Of a stretch of 64,000 nt of DNA, positions 33,815-43,203 are shown in pieces. Where the stretch lies: contig NZ_CALGRE010000045.1 in assembly GCF_937958975.1 (NCBI RefSeq), forward strand, positions 186,001 to 250,000, in the 5' to 3' direction. This DNA is from an uncultured Eubacterium sp. (GTDB lineage Bacteria > Bacillota > Clostridia > Lachnospirales > Lachnospiraceae). Both the position numbers and the translations under genes were made by a program. The notes under the pieces are model-generated. The model was not told where the DNA came from. It ran no database searches and worked only from the letters and a program-made list of their open reading frames with translations. Position 1 is the first letter of the stretch. The number at the start of each line of letters is the position of its first letter.

Positions 33815-34483
33815 ATGAACAATAGACATTTATATAAAGCAAAACGTGTAAGAGGTGGAAAGTGGATAGAAGGAACTTATACGCATGGTTTTGAATATAA
33901 GAGCATAGGTGGTGTTACAACATTTATAGAAAATCACTGTATAACTGCAAAGAATGGATATATATGCGAAATAGACCCGATAACGCTTTGTCAGGGAACA
34001 GGACGAGAAGACGAATGGGAAAATGATGTTTTTGAGTACGACGAAAAACGATACATAATTGTATACAGCGCAGAAGAAGCAATGTGGGTCGCAGTAACAC
34101 CGCTGCCGTGGGATGATGGTAACGTTGCATTGTCAAAGATTTCAGAGAAATATTACAAGAAGCTTGGAAATGCAATAGACAATCCGGAATTGTTAAAAGT
34201 AGAACGTGAAAATAACAAAAAAGGAAGATTATTAGATGAAAGAGCGGTAATAAAAGCAGTAAGAAAGCATACAAACAAGTACGGTGCATTAGATAATGAT
34301 ATTTCAAACATTCTGAAAGAAATAACAGCGGCTTATGATGTAGACAAAGTTACAGAACAAATATCAAACAGTGGATTTTATATGCAAGCAGGAAGAAGTC
34401 AGGGGAAAAGTATGTTTTGCAAAATACTATCAGACTATAGAAGAAAAATAATAAATATTGTAGAAGAGGGGGGTGTAAAGTGA
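33815..34483 (+). CDS. YopX-like phage protein with C-terminal extension
   Basis: 222 residues. The N-terminal 130 match YopX: YKAKRVRGGKWIEGTY, then EIDPITLCQGTGREDEWEND and a YIIVYS strand. The second half (RAVIKAVRKHTN, then YDVDKVTEQIS) is a separate helical module. YopX-type proteins are small early phage proteins of unclear role. AAGGTGG precedes the ATG. Confidence 0.7.
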   Translation: MNNRHLYKAKRVRGGKWIEGTYTHGFEYKSIGGVTTFIENHCITAKNGYICEIDPITLCQGTGREDEWENDVFEYDEKRYIIVYSAEEAMWVAVTPLPWDDGNVALSKISEKYYKKLGNAIDNPELLKVERENNKKGRLLDERAVIKAVRKHTNKYGALDNDISNILKEITAAYDVDKVTEQISNSGFYMQAGRSQGKSMFCKILSDYRRKIINIVEEGGVK

Positions 34484-34686
34484 TGGACGAACTATTAAAG
34501 AAGGTAAAGAGTGCATTTCATGAAGAACATGGAGAAGGTGCAAAAATTGAAGAATGGGACAAGCTGGTGTTTGAATTAAACGATTCCACTTTAATTTTAA
34601 GCTGCAAAGATGGAATGCTGAAAGAAGAAATCTTAGAAGGAAAACCCATTAGGGTGGATTACACAACAGGATTTTTTGAACGGTGA
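34483..34686 (+). CDS. Small hypothetical protein, 67 residues
   Basis: ATG 34483 overlaps the YopX-like stop by one base, with GGGGGG upstream. It has a helix then a beta-rich part (LVFELNDSTLILSCKDG). Not recognised. Confidence 0.5.
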   Translation: MDELLKKVKSAFHEEHGEGAKIEEWDKLVFELNDSTLILSCKDGMLKEEILEGKPIRVDYTTGFFER

Positions 34687-34689
34687 TTT

Positions 34690-34986
34690 ATGATACATGA
34701 ATTAAAAATAGAAGATGATTATGCCTTAAAAGTTGTCACAAACGAGAAAACTTTTGAGATACGGTTCAATGACAGAGATTATAAAAAAGGTGATTATATC
34801 CGCTTTTTGCCGGTGGGCGAAAAATTTAGAAATATCGTAGCGGCAGAAATAAAAGACAAGATATATAAAATTACATATGTACTGACACACGAAGATTTTC
34901 CAAAGGGAATCAAAGAAGATTATGCGGTGATTGCGATAAAAGAAGCGACATTGCAGGAAATCAGAAACGAAACAGCGCAGCAGTAA
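34690..34986 (+). CDS. DUF3850/ASCH-like protein
   Basis: 98 residues with the DUF3850 pattern: HELKIEDDYALKVVTNEKTF, then EIRFNDRDYKKGDYIRF and a YAVIAIKE strand. The related ASCH fold binds RNA or nucleotides. Early phage gene of unclear role. Confidence 0.8.
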   Translation: MIHELKIEDDYALKVVTNEKTFEIRFNDRDYKKGDYIRFLPVGEKFRNIVAAEIKDKIYKITYVLTHEDFPKGIKEDYAVIAIKEATLQEIRNETAQQ

Positions 34987-34997
34987 GGAGAATGGAA

Positions 34998-35162
34998 ATG
35001 AAAAAAATAAGAAGACGAGGAAAGAAACCAAACGCATTCCAAAGAGTTGGAATCATGAAAAACGGACTATTTCCGGATGATTATGTTGTTATAAAAGACA
35101 CAGTAGAGAGTCTTTACATAAAACATAAAGATACCAACAAGGTGCAGGAAATCAGATATTAA
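34998..35162 (+). CDS. Small basic protein, 54 residues
   Basis: AAGGAG precedes the ATG. The basic head MKKIRRRGKKPNAFQRVG suggests nucleic-acid binding. Last gene before a strong terminator. Confidence 0.5.
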   Translation: MKKIRRRGKKPNAFQRVGIMKNGLFPDDYVVIKDTVESLYIKHKDTNKVQEIRY

Positions 35163-35166
35163 TAAG

Positions 35167-35226
35167 AACATTTACATAGAAGAAACAGTGAAAAAAGCAT
35201 CTTTCTTCTATGTAAATGCTTTTTTA
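35167..35226 (+). terminator. Terminator ending the early operon
   Basis: CATTTACATAGAAGAAA / TTTCTTCTATGTAAATG, a 17-bp stem followed by CTTTTTTATA. Confidence 0.9.
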
Positions 35227-35291
35227 TACCCATCCTTTTCCGTCCTCGTAATGAGTAGTAACATCTCGACTATTTTTAAAAAGGTAATGAT

Positions 35292-36275
35292 ATGCAGAAA
35301 ACAAGACACAAAATAAAATATAAAGATAATTACAATCCTGAGAACATATATCAAGAAGATTTTGATAAATACATACACAAAAAATCACTACACAGATTTA
35401 TAAAAGATAATCCGGATATCGTTGATTTTGAGAAAGAATACAAAAAGCAGCAGGAAAGACTTGAAGAAGCAGAAACAGAACGTTTCATCAGAGAAAAAAG
35501 AATCAACGGAGTTTACAGAACAAAAACAACAAAAGCGGGAAATCAATTAGAGATTGACATATATCCGAGTTTTCAGTTTGCAATAGACGTCCCGAAGGAG
35601 AACAAAGGGGGAACGACCAGCCCGGCGCAAAAGAATTTAAATAATAAAAAAGCACAGAGGTATTTAGTTGCTCTTATCAACTGCAACTTCGGACAGGGGG
35701 ATTACTGGTGTACATGGACTTATAGCAATGAAAACATACCAAGCGACATAAAGCGCGCACAAAGAGACATGGTCAATTTCATTAAGCGTATCAAGACATA
35801 TAGAAAGCGAAAGAAACTCGGAGAGTTTAAATATCTTTACATCACAGAGTATGACGAAGAAATAAATAAAAAGACCGGAAAGAAAAAGACAAGGGTACAT
35901 CATCATATGCTGTGCACTGGGGATATGGACAGAAACGACCTTGAAAAAATCTGGAAAAAAGGAAAGAGGAATCAGACAAGAATTATTGAACCAGACAGTG
36001 ACACACACCTTGCAGGAATGGGAAACTATATCACAAAAGACCCAAAGGGAAAGAAACGCTGGTCATCATCAATGAATCTTACGAAACCAACAGTGACAAA
36101 ATCATACAGCAGATTTAAGAAACGCACAGTAGAAAAAATGGTAAAACAGTATGATGAATTGGAACAGCAGATAACAAAGCAGTACCCAGAGTACGAGTTT
36201 GTAGACGCAGAAGTAAACATCAACAAAGTAAACGGCGGATTTTATATCTATGCAAGAATGGTGAGAAAGGAATAA
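35292..36275 (+). CDS. HUH-type replication initiator (rolling-circle Rep-like)
   Basis: 327 residues. The core has motif I YLYITEYDE near 195, the metal-binding HUH-type VHHHMLCTGD near 215, and a Tyr-containing motif GNYITKDPKGKKRW near 252. This arrangement is that of the Rep/G2P family of rolling-circle initiators. The charged N-terminal 100 residues and the C-terminal helix (VKQYDELEQQITKQYPEYEF) are extra. A nicking initiator as the only replication-type gene of a tailed prophage is unusual: no helicase loader, DnaC or primase is visible. Confidence 0.75.
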   Translation: MQKTRHKIKYKDNYNPENIYQEDFDKYIHKKSLHRFIKDNPDIVDFEKEYKKQQERLEEAETERFIREKRINGVYRTKTTKAGNQLEIDIYPSFQFAIDVPKENKGGTTSPAQKNLNNKKAQRYLVALINCNFGQGDYWCTWTYSNENIPSDIKRAQRDMVNFIKRIKTYRKRKKLGEFKYLYITEYDEEINKKTGKKKTRVHHHMLCTGDMDRNDLEKIWKKGKRNQTRIIEPDSDTHLAGMGNYITKDPKGKKRWSSSMNLTKPTVTKSYSRFKKRTVEKMVKQYDELEQQITKQYPEYEFVDAEVNINKVNGGFYIYARMVRKE

Positions 36276-36280
36276 GAGAC

Positions 36281-36568
36281 ATGAACAAATTGAGTAAAGA
36301 GAGATATTTAGAATTAAAATACTTTTGCAGACAGTACAGTAAAAAGAAAACTATACAAAATAATAACACCGCAGCAGGACGAAGAGCAAAGTGTGATGTC
36401 AATCTGATTGAAGAGATTGTGAAGCGGAAAGCAAAAGGGTTTGAACAACAAATGCTTAGAAATATTACTATGGGTACACCCTGGGAAGCATTGAATGCAC
36501 CGTGCGGAAGACGAAAGTTTTATGAGACACGAAAAAAAATATTTATAGGAATAGCGGAATTTAGATAA
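36281..36568 (+). CDS. Late-gene regulator-like protein, 95 residues
   Basis: The C-terminal half GTPWEALNAPCGRRKFYETRKK is the conserved end of small proteins encoded just before HNH-terminase modules in Clostridia phages (ArpU/sigma-like position). It may switch on late transcription. Role inferred from position. Confidence 0.55.
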   Translation: MNKLSKERYLELKYFCRQYSKKKTIQNNNTAAGRRAKCDVNLIEEIVKRKAKGFEQQMLRNITMGTPWEALNAPCGRRKFYETRKKIFIGIAEFR

Positions 36569-36695
36569 AAGGGTAACTCAAGGCACCAACAAATGTGTTA
36601 TACAAAATATAGGCATAGATTACCTCCTTATAAACAAATTATTGCATGAAGGGGAGAGGAGTTTGGTACCTTTCCCCTTTGCAGGGAGAAACGGC

Positions 36696-37046
36696 ATGGA
36701 GTTAGAACAGATTGTTGATGCTATCAATACAGGGAAAGCATATAGGATTTATAAAACAAAAGAATGGATAAGGTTGCGAGAAGAGGTGTTAATGGAATGT
36801 CACTATGAATGTCAGCATTGCAAAAGCAAAGGGATAATCAGAATGGCGCAGACTGTTCATCACGTCCGACATGTAGATAAATATCCGGGTCTTGCGTTTA
36901 GTAAATATTATATTGACAAAGATGGACAGCAACAAAGAAATCTTATACCACTGTGTAACAAATGCCACAATGAAGAACATGACAGGTTTAAATTTAAGAA
37001 AAGAAAAAGAGAAAAGAAAAAACCTCTGACAGAAGAATTTTGGTAG
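36696..37046 (+). CDS. HNH endonuclease next to terminase
   Basis: About 116 residues from ATG 36696 after GGGAG. CQHCKSKG, then VHHVRHVDKYP and LCNKCHNEEH are the zinc and HNH motifs. In HK97-type phages this HNH protein works with terminase in DNA cutting during packaging. Upstream, 36,570-36,695 holds a hairpin (AAGGGGA/TTCCCCTT near 36652) and no gene. Confidence 0.88.
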   Translation: MELEQIVDAINTGKAYRIYKTKEWIRLREEVLMECHYECQHCKSKGIIRMAQTVHHVRHVDKYPGLAFSKYYIDKDGQQQRNLIPLCNKCHNEEHDRFKFKKRKREKKKPLTEEFW

Positions 37047-37110
37047 CCCCCCACTCCCCAAACCCCTAAAAAATGAGGGGGTCGCACAACGGGAAAGGGA
37101 GCTATGAGTT
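37047..37110. other. Candidate cos/packaging region
   Basis: Between the HNH and TerS genes lies a C-rich then G-rich stretch (CCCCCCACTCCCCAAACCCC, then GAGGGGGTCGCACAACGGG) unlike the A/T-rich surroundings. HK97-type phages with HNH often have their cohesive-end site here. Not proven by sequence alone. Confidence 0.4.
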
Positions 37111-37153
37111 TAGAGATTTTTTTAAAAACAGAAAAAAAGTGGGTGATTTTTAT

Positions 37154-37444
37154 ATGGCAAACATCACAAAAGCAGAACGCGAAAAACGAAAAACAAAAAA
37201 AACAATACTTAAAAGTATTGAGAAATTAAACCTTACTGAAAAGTATTATTTTGACCAGGTTGACGAATATATGCGATATTATGATGATTTGCAAAGAATT
37301 AACACTGAATTATCTAACAAATTTAGCTCAGAACTTAGCAAAGAAAAGAGGCAAATCACAAAAGAAATGAGAAATATTTTAAGATTTCTAAGACTTGACC
37401 CAGGAGGGAAAAGGGAAGTAGATGAAGGCACACCGGAATTATAG
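37154..37444 (+). CDS. terS: Terminase small subunit, P27-like
   Basis: About 96 residues. ATG 37154 after GTGGGTG is preferred; the frame upstream is not protein-like. A helical protein with ANITKAEREKRKTKKTILKS and the end NILRFLRLDPGGKREVDEGTP, typical of P27-family small terminases. Overlaps TerL by 23 bp. Confidence 0.75.
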   Translation: MANITKAEREKRKTKKTILKSIEKLNLTEKYYFDQVDEYMRYYDDLQRINTELSNKFSSELSKEKRQITKEMRNILRFLRLDPGGKREVDEGTPEL

Positions 37445-39095
37445 CAAATACTTAGACCCATACATTGATGATATCATGTCAAACAAGGTCGAGCATTGCA
37501 AAGAACAGGAATTAATGATAACTAACACATTGATTCCGGTTTTAGACAGAGATGATGTAACAGTTAATGAACAAAAGGTCGAGGAAGCTTTAAACCTTGT
37601 AAAATATTTTGACTTTGAACTTGTTGAGTGGGAGATTTTTCTAACAGCAATAGTAATTGGAGTTGTTTGGAAAGAAGATGAGAGTCCGTATTTTCGTGAC
37701 ATCCGAATTTATGTTGGAAGAGGTTCTGGAAAGAACGGACTTGTAAGTTTCTGGATATTTTATTTTATATCACCATACCACGGAGTAAAGGGGTACAACG
37801 TTGAACTTATGGCAAATTCCGAACAGCAGGCGAAAATGTCATTTACGGATGTGTTTAACGCAATAAAAGAAGCCAAGCCGGAACATCAGAAAGCAATCAA
37901 GGCTCACTATCACGCAACACTGGAAGTTATAACATGCAAAACTACAGGCTCAACGATAAAATACAATACTTCATCTAACAGAGGAAAGGACAGTAAGAGA
38001 ACAGGGTGCAATCTTTTCGATGAAAAGCACGAATACACCATGAAAGACAAAAAGAACATTGACACATTATCATCAGGACTTGGAAAAGTTAAAAACTGGA
38101 GAAATATAACAATATCAACCTGCGGTCATGTGAGAGAAGGTGTTCTTGATGCAGAGCAGGAAGCAGGACAGGAGATATTGTCAAAATATGACCCGGATAA
38201 CAGAGTATTCATATTTTGGTGCAGGATTGAAAAAGAAGAAGAGTGGAAGAACCCCGATAAATGGGTGAAAGCAATACCATCACTCAGACACAAGCAGTTT
38301 CGGGAACTGAAAGAAAGAGTTGCTTATGAAGTGAAGGATATGTCAAACAACATGACGTATTTTGCTGAATTTATGGCAAAAAGAATGAATTACCCAGTGG
38401 GAAATAAGGACGAACAGATAGCGACACCGGAAGATGTAAAGGCAACAAATCAAGAAGTACCGGATTTGACGAAATGTAGCTGTATCGGCGGAATTGATTA
38501 TGCGAATACAAATGACTTTGTGGGTTGTGCGTTGTTGTTCAAACAGAATGGAAAGATTTATGTAATACAACATACATTTATATGCAAAAAAAGCAGAGAC
38601 TTACCTGGGATAAAAGCGCCGCTTGAAGAGTGGGAGAAAAAGGGTGATGTTGAATTTATAAACGATGTGGAAATATCTCCGGAAGTGGTAACAAAATGGT
38701 TTAAAATGCAGCAAGAATATTATGATATCAAAATTATAGCTATAGACAAGTTTAGATATACATTAATGGCAAAAGCATTGAGAGAAATTGGGTTTGAATT
38801 TAACAGAGGAAACCTTTTTACAGTCAGACCGTCAAACATCATGGAGATTATCCCTGTTGTAAATTCATGGATTATAAAACACAGATTAGCGGTTGGTGAC
38901 ACTCCGGTATTCCGCTGGGCAATGAATAACACAAAAATAACAAACACAAAAAATAACAAAATTTATGACAAGATAGAGCCAACATACAGAAAAAATGATA
39001 CATGGATGGCATTTGCGGCAGCAGCAACAAAACAGGAAAAATTGGACGAGGAAACATCAATACAGATAGAGGAGTTGGATGTAATTTCGCTTTAG
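37422..39095 (+). CDS. terL: Terminase large subunit
   Basis: 557 residues. ATPase part: Walker A YVGRGSGKNGLVSF near 105 and Walker B GCNLFDEKHEY near 200. Nuclease part: GGIDYANTNDFVGCALL near 360, and further Asp residues around IIAIDKFRYTLMAK. It cuts and pumps DNA into the capsid. Full length for HK97-type TerL. GGGAAG precedes the ATG. Confidence 0.93.
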   Translation: MKAHRNYSKYLDPYIDDIMSNKVEHCKEQELMITNTLIPVLDRDDVTVNEQKVEEALNLVKYFDFELVEWEIFLTAIVIGVVWKEDESPYFRDIRIYVGRGSGKNGLVSFWIFYFISPYHGVKGYNVELMANSEQQAKMSFTDVFNAIKEAKPEHQKAIKAHYHATLEVITCKTTGSTIKYNTSSNRGKDSKRTGCNLFDEKHEYTMKDKKNIDTLSSGLGKVKNWRNITISTCGHVREGVLDAEQEAGQEILSKYDPDNRVFIFWCRIEKEEEWKNPDKWVKAIPSLRHKQFRELKERVAYEVKDMSNNMTYFAEFMAKRMNYPVGNKDEQIATPEDVKATNQEVPDLTKCSCIGGIDYANTNDFVGCALLFKQNGKIYVIQHTFICKKSRDLPGIKAPLEEWEKKGDVEFINDVEISPEVVTKWFKMQQEYYDIKIIAIDKFRYTLMAKALREIGFEFNRGNLFTVRPSNIMEIIPVVNSWIIKHRLAVGDTPVFRWAMNNTKITNTKNNKIYDKIEPTYRKNDTWMAFAAAATKQEKLDEETSIQIEELDVISL

Positions 39096-39105
39096 GAGAC
39101 TGATT

Positions 39106-40275
39106 ATGTTTGAAACTTTGAGAAAAGGGAAATTGAATAGATTTTTGGGTGACAAAGTAGACGCTGCACAAACAGTGGATGTTGGAGAGATTGCTACAAA
39201 AGCAGCTTATGAGGCTTTAGCAGTACATATAGCAGCCTCATATATATCAAAAGCACTTTGCAAATGCGAAATAAAATTTTATGAAACAGGGAAGGAAAAT
39301 AATAAACTTTATGAATACTATCTGCTTAATGTTGCGCCGAACAATAATCAGTGCAGCAGTCAGTTTATTAACGATTTAGTTTACAAAATTCTTACAGAGC
39401 CGGACGGTGCACTTGTCATTACAAGTGATGAAAAACTGTTCATAGCAGACAGTTTTCAAAGAGAGCCATATCCAATGAAAGAAGATATATTTAAAAGTGT
39501 TACGATTGAAAATTTGACTTTGAACAGAAGTTATAAAGCAAGTGAAGTAATGTACTTCAAGTTGGAAAATGAGAATGTAAAGCATTTGATAGATTTAATG
39601 TATCAGGATTATGGAACAGTAATTAGCTATGCAGTGGATTCGTTTCTAAAAAGTCATTCAAAACATTACAAGATGAAAATTGATGCTGATAACATTAATG
39701 GAATGTCAGCAAGCGAATATTATAAAAAATATCTTACAAAGCAGCTAAAAGAATTTTTAAAAACGGATATTGGGGCATTTCCAGAATACAGAGGTTATTC
39801 TTTGGAGGAAATGAAAACAGAAGGACAGCCGGGAAGCGGTGATGAAATAGTCAGTTTTAGAAAAGACATATTTGAAGTAGCAGGAAGTGCATACAACATA
39901 CCAAAGGCAATGATGGACGGAAATATGAATAATATAAAAGATGTTGTAAATTCGTTTATCACTTTTGCCTGCGCCCCGGTGGCAACGCTGATAGGAGATG
40001 TTATTACAAAAGCACTTTATCCGTACGAGAAGTGGACTAATGGAAATTATGCAAGGGTAGATATTACGGCAATTCCTTATCAGTCAATCATGGATATGGC
40101 AACAGGTGCGGGTACATTGATAGGAAATACTATATTAAAGCCAAATGAGGTAAGAAAGGTACTTGGATTCGACATGGAAGATGAAGAGTTCTTAAATACA
40201 TTCTTTGTAACAAAAAATAACTCAAAAGCTGACGATGTAATGAAAGGCATTGTTACTGAGAGTGGAAAGGAGTAA
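39106..40275 (+). CDS. Portal protein, HK97 family
   Basis: 389 residues. It has the early AYEALAVHIAASYISKAL helix, the central SVTIENLTL strand region and late NMNNIKDVVNSFITFACAPV helix, then NTILKPNEVRKVLG, all usual in phage portals. It forms the dodecamer at the packaging vertex. Ten bp after TerL. Confidence 0.88.
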   Translation: MFETLRKGKLNRFLGDKVDAAQTVDVGEIATKAAYEALAVHIAASYISKALCKCEIKFYETGKENNKLYEYYLLNVAPNNNQCSSQFINDLVYKILTEPDGALVITSDEKLFIADSFQREPYPMKEDIFKSVTIENLTLNRSYKASEVMYFKLENENVKHLIDLMYQDYGTVISYAVDSFLKSHSKHYKMKIDADNINGMSASEYYKKYLTKQLKEFLKTDIGAFPEYRGYSLEEMKTEGQPGSGDEIVSFRKDIFEVAGSAYNIPKAMMDGNMNNIKDVVNSFITFACAPVATLIGDVITKALYPYEKWTNGNYARVDITAIPYQSIMDMATGAGTLIGNTILKPNEVRKVLGFDMEDEEFLNTFFVTKNNSKADDVMKGIVTESGKE

Positions 40276-40277
40276 AG

Positions 40278-40976
40278 ATGAAAAAATACTACAATTTGTG
40301 CGTTGACAAAGAAAATGGAGAGGCTGATTTGTACATATTTGGAGATATAACATCATGGAGATGGTTAGAAAGTGATGTATCAAGTTATTCACTTAGTAAA
40401 GAACTTGAATCACTCTCAAACGATGTAAAAAACATAAATGTATATATCAATTCCTGCGGCGGAGAAGTATCAGAAGCACTTGCAATTAGAAGTCAGTTAA
40501 AACGACATAAAGCAAAAGTAAAAACTTATTGTGATGGAATTGCAGCAAGCGCAGCGGTTACTATATTTATGGCAGGGGATGAAAGAATTATGTCGAATGC
40601 TTCACTTCTTTTTATACATAATGCATGGACCAGCGCACGAGGAAATTCCGAAGATTTCAGAAAGCAGGCTGATGACTTAGAAAAGATAACGCAGCAGTCC
40701 ATCAATGCTTGCATGGAGCATGTCAACATCTCGGAAGAGGAATTAAAAGAGATGATGAATAGCGAAAAATGGATAGACCCAGCGGAAGCACTTGAAATGG
40801 GATTTTGCACTAGCATAGAAGGCGAAAAAAACAATCAAGGAGTTTCACAGTCGGCAAAGAAGATTGTTTATAACAAATTAAAGACAAAAGAAACAAGAAA
40901 ACAAGAACATAAGCAAAATGAACCCATACCGACTAAACAGAGCAGTGGAATGATTAATTTTATAAAAAATTTATAA
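40278..40976 (+). CDS. ClpP-like head maturation protease
   Basis: 232 residues. NVYINSCGGEVSEALAIRS, then YCDGIAASAAVTIFMAGDER with catalytic Ser in AASAA, and catalytic His in LLFIHNAW. It cleaves scaffold or capsid precursors during head assembly. Directly after the portal, as usual. Confidence 0.9.
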   Translation: MKKYYNLCVDKENGEADLYIFGDITSWRWLESDVSSYSLSKELESLSNDVKNINVYINSCGGEVSEALAIRSQLKRHKAKVKTYCDGIAASAAVTIFMAGDERIMSNASLLFIHNAWTSARGNSEDFRKQADDLEKITQQSINACMEHVNISEEELKEMMNSEKWIDPAEALEMGFCTSIEGEKNNQGVSQSAKKIVYNKLKTKETRKQEHKQNEPIPTKQSSGMINFIKNL

Positions 40977-40987
40977 AGGAGAGAGAA

Positions 40988-42220
40988 ATGAGAATTAAAA
41001 ATTACGAGCAGTCAAAGAAAGAAGCGGTAGAAAAGACAATGCAAGCTATTAAAAGCGGAAAAGATGAGGATATACAGGAAGGTATCACACAACTTTACAA
41101 TAGCATTTTTGAAAAAATAGAAGACGACTTCAACGAGTACGTGGAACAGAATGACGAAAAAGTGCTATCAGACAGAGGATACAAACAGCTTACATCAGAG
41201 GAAAAGCGGTTTTATCAGGCACTTGTTAAAGCCGCTGAAGCATCAGATGCAAAGCAGGCATTTATTGGTGAGATACCGGACGGAGCTATGCCAACGACCA
41301 TCATCGAGGATGTTTACAAAGAATTGCAAGCAGAACATCCGCTGCTTGACAAAATCAATTTTCAGTTCGTTGGATTTGTTACAAAGTGGATTTTATCCGA
41401 TGGTGTTTCAGATAAGGCGCAGTGGGGTACTGTAACAGATGAAATCAAGAAAGAAATTACATCATCACTAAAAGAAATTGAAGTGAGACAGAATAAATTA
41501 TCAGCTTTTGCAATTATTCCAAAAGGCTTGTTAGATATGAAACTGACGTTTATTGATGCTTACATTAAATCCGCATTGAAAGAAAGTTTAGCCCTCGGAT
41601 TAGAAGGAGGAATCATTTCGGGTTCGGGTGTTAACTGTCCGATTGGAATGATTAAGAATATCGGGAAAGGTGTAGATTTTAATACAACAACCGGATATCC
41701 AGACAAAGAAGCAATTAAAGTTAAAACATTTGCACCAAAGGAATATGGTGCGCTAGTGGCAAAACTTGCCAAGACGGAAAAGGGAAACAATAGAAAATTT
41801 GATAGTGTTTTGATGGTTTGTAACATGACGGACTATTTATCAAAAATCATGCCAGCAACAACAGCAGTACAGAGCGATGGGACTTACAAAAATAATATAT
41901 TCCCATTTCCGACAGATGTTACCGTTTCAACATCTGTTCCGGAAGGAAAAGCAATTTTAGGACTTTCAAAAGAATATAGCTTACTTGCGGGCGGGGCGAA
42001 AGAAGGAACTATTGAATATGACGATTCTTATAAATTCCTTGAAGACCAGAGAGTTTATAAGATTAAACAGTATGCAGAAGGAAGAGCGTACGACAATACT
42101 TGCTTTATATTGATTGATATTTCAGAACTTGAAGAAAGATACATCACTGTATTAAACAAGACAACTGAAACACCAAAGCAAACAGAAGAAACAAAGCAGG
42201 AAAATACACCAGTAGCGTAG
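40988..42220 (+). CDS. Major capsid protein, HK97 fold
   Basis: 410 residues. The first 100 are helical, acidic and scaffold-like (IEDDFNEYVEQNDEKVL) and are probably removed by the protease. The body carries GEIPDGAMPTTIIEDVYKEL, GGIISGSGVNCPIGMIKNI and later EGRAYDNTCFILIDIS, typical of HK97-type capsids. GGAGAG precedes the ATG. Confidence 0.9.
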   Translation: MRIKNYEQSKKEAVEKTMQAIKSGKDEDIQEGITQLYNSIFEKIEDDFNEYVEQNDEKVLSDRGYKQLTSEEKRFYQALVKAAEASDAKQAFIGEIPDGAMPTTIIEDVYKELQAEHPLLDKINFQFVGFVTKWILSDGVSDKAQWGTVTDEIKKEITSSLKEIEVRQNKLSAFAIIPKGLLDMKLTFIDAYIKSALKESLALGLEGGIISGSGVNCPIGMIKNIGKGVDFNTTTGYPDKEAIKVKTFAPKEYGALVAKLAKTEKGNNRKFDSVLMVCNMTDYLSKIMPATTAVQSDGTYKNNIFPFPTDVTVSTSVPEGKAILGLSKEYSLLAGGAKEGTIEYDDSYKFLEDQRVYKIKQYAEGRAYDNTCFILIDISELEERYITVLNKTTETPKQTEETKQENTPVA

Positions 42221-42230
42221 GAGATAAAAA

Positions 42231-42545
42231 ATGAGCGAAGAACTATTGTTAAAAATTAAAGATGCATTAGATATTACATTCGAAGATGATGATTTTGAGA
42301 GAAAAATCGTCGGGATAATTGAGGATGGCATTGAGGTTCTTCGCTCAATTTTTGGCGCAGGAAAGGATGTCGAAATCGATTGGACGATGCCGGGATTTGA
42401 AAGAATGCTTTTAAAAAACTGGTGTTTGTACGAGTTAAATAATGTTGGAGACAAATTTAAAGAGAACTATCGTTCAGAAATCATCGGAATGCAAATAAAA
42501 TACGGAGAAAAGGAATGGAAAAAAGCCAATTCGATAATTACATAG
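42231..42545 (+). CDS. Head-tail connector (gp6-like)
   Basis: 104 residues, helical: LLLKIKDALDITFEDDDFER and the later RMLLKNWCLYELNNVGDKF fit the gp6/gp15-like connector family placed after the capsid gene. Overlaps the next gene by 31 bp. Confidence 0.75.
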   Translation: MSEELLLKIKDALDITFEDDDFERKIVGIIEDGIEVLRSIFGAGKDVEIDWTMPGFERMLLKNWCLYELNNVGDKFKENYRSEIIGMQIKYGEKEWKKANSIIT

Positions 42546-42859
42546 ATGGGGTTGTTAAAATATGTAGACAAAAAAATAACAGAACAGATTTTAATGCAAA
42601 AATCAACAGTAAAACGCAAGATGATTTAGAAGTGATTCAAAAAATGAGTTTTCAGGAAAAAGCAAAAAGAGTACAAGATGTTACATTTGCTGAACAAAAC
42701 GGATTTGAATTAACTATAAAAATAAAAGTCAGAAAAGTTAAAGGAATAACTTCAAAACATGTTGCAGTAATTGAAAATTATATGTATTCCATAAAGCACG
42801 TAGACAGTGATAAGAAGAATCTTTATCTATACTTAGAAGGAGCAAAAGAACTTGAATAG
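42515..42859 (+). CDS. Head closure / head-tail joining protein
   Basis: 114 residues. The second half (FELTIKIKVRKVKGITSKHV, then LYLYLEGAKE) is beta-rich, like SPP1 gp16/HK97 head-closure proteins. Called mainly from position between the connector and tail-completion genes. Confidence 0.6.
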   Translation: MEKSQFDNYIDGVVKICRQKNNRTDFNAKINSKTQDDLEVIQKMSFQEKAKRVQDVTFAEQNGFELTIKIKVRKVKGITSKHVAVIENYMYSIKHVDSDKKNLYLYLEGAKELE

Positions 42860-43202
42860 TGAAACAATATTAGAATCATTAAGTAAAAAACTCAAAGAAA
42901 CAGAACTTGAAGTTTTTTACGGAATTGCAGACGGAGACAATAATCTTGCAAAGTACATTGTGTATGGGCGAGATACCATAGTCATAAACGAAAACAAACT
43001 AGGATTTACGGATAAATACGAAGTAGTTATTGTTTGTGAAAACTATATTTCACAAGAGCTGATAGATGATGTAATAGAAAAAGTAGAGCAATGCGGATTG
43101 AGACTTTCAAATGAAAATATGGAATTTTCATATTTTGAAAAGAAAGATATCGTAATGGAATTGTTAAGAATCAAATTCATAAGGGCGAGAAGAAGGCACT
43201 GA
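42852..43202 (+). CDS. Tail completion / minor tail protein
   Basis: 116 residues. TTG start overlapping the previous stop, with AAGGAG nine bases upstream. LESLSKKLKETELEVFYGIA and YEVVIVCENYISQELIDDVI give an alpha-beta fold typical of the tail-terminator slot. Assignment rests on position. Confidence 0.55.
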   Translation: MNSETILESLSKKLKETELEVFYGIADGDNNLAKYIVYGRDTIVINENKLGFTDKYEVVIVCENYISQELIDDVIEKVEQCGLRLSNENMEFSYFEKKDIVMELLRIKFIRARRRH

Positions 43203-43203
43203 T

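Noticed and set aside
37047..37070. G-quadruplex on the minus strand
   Set aside because: Only three separated G-runs are present, so a standard four-run quadruplex cannot form.
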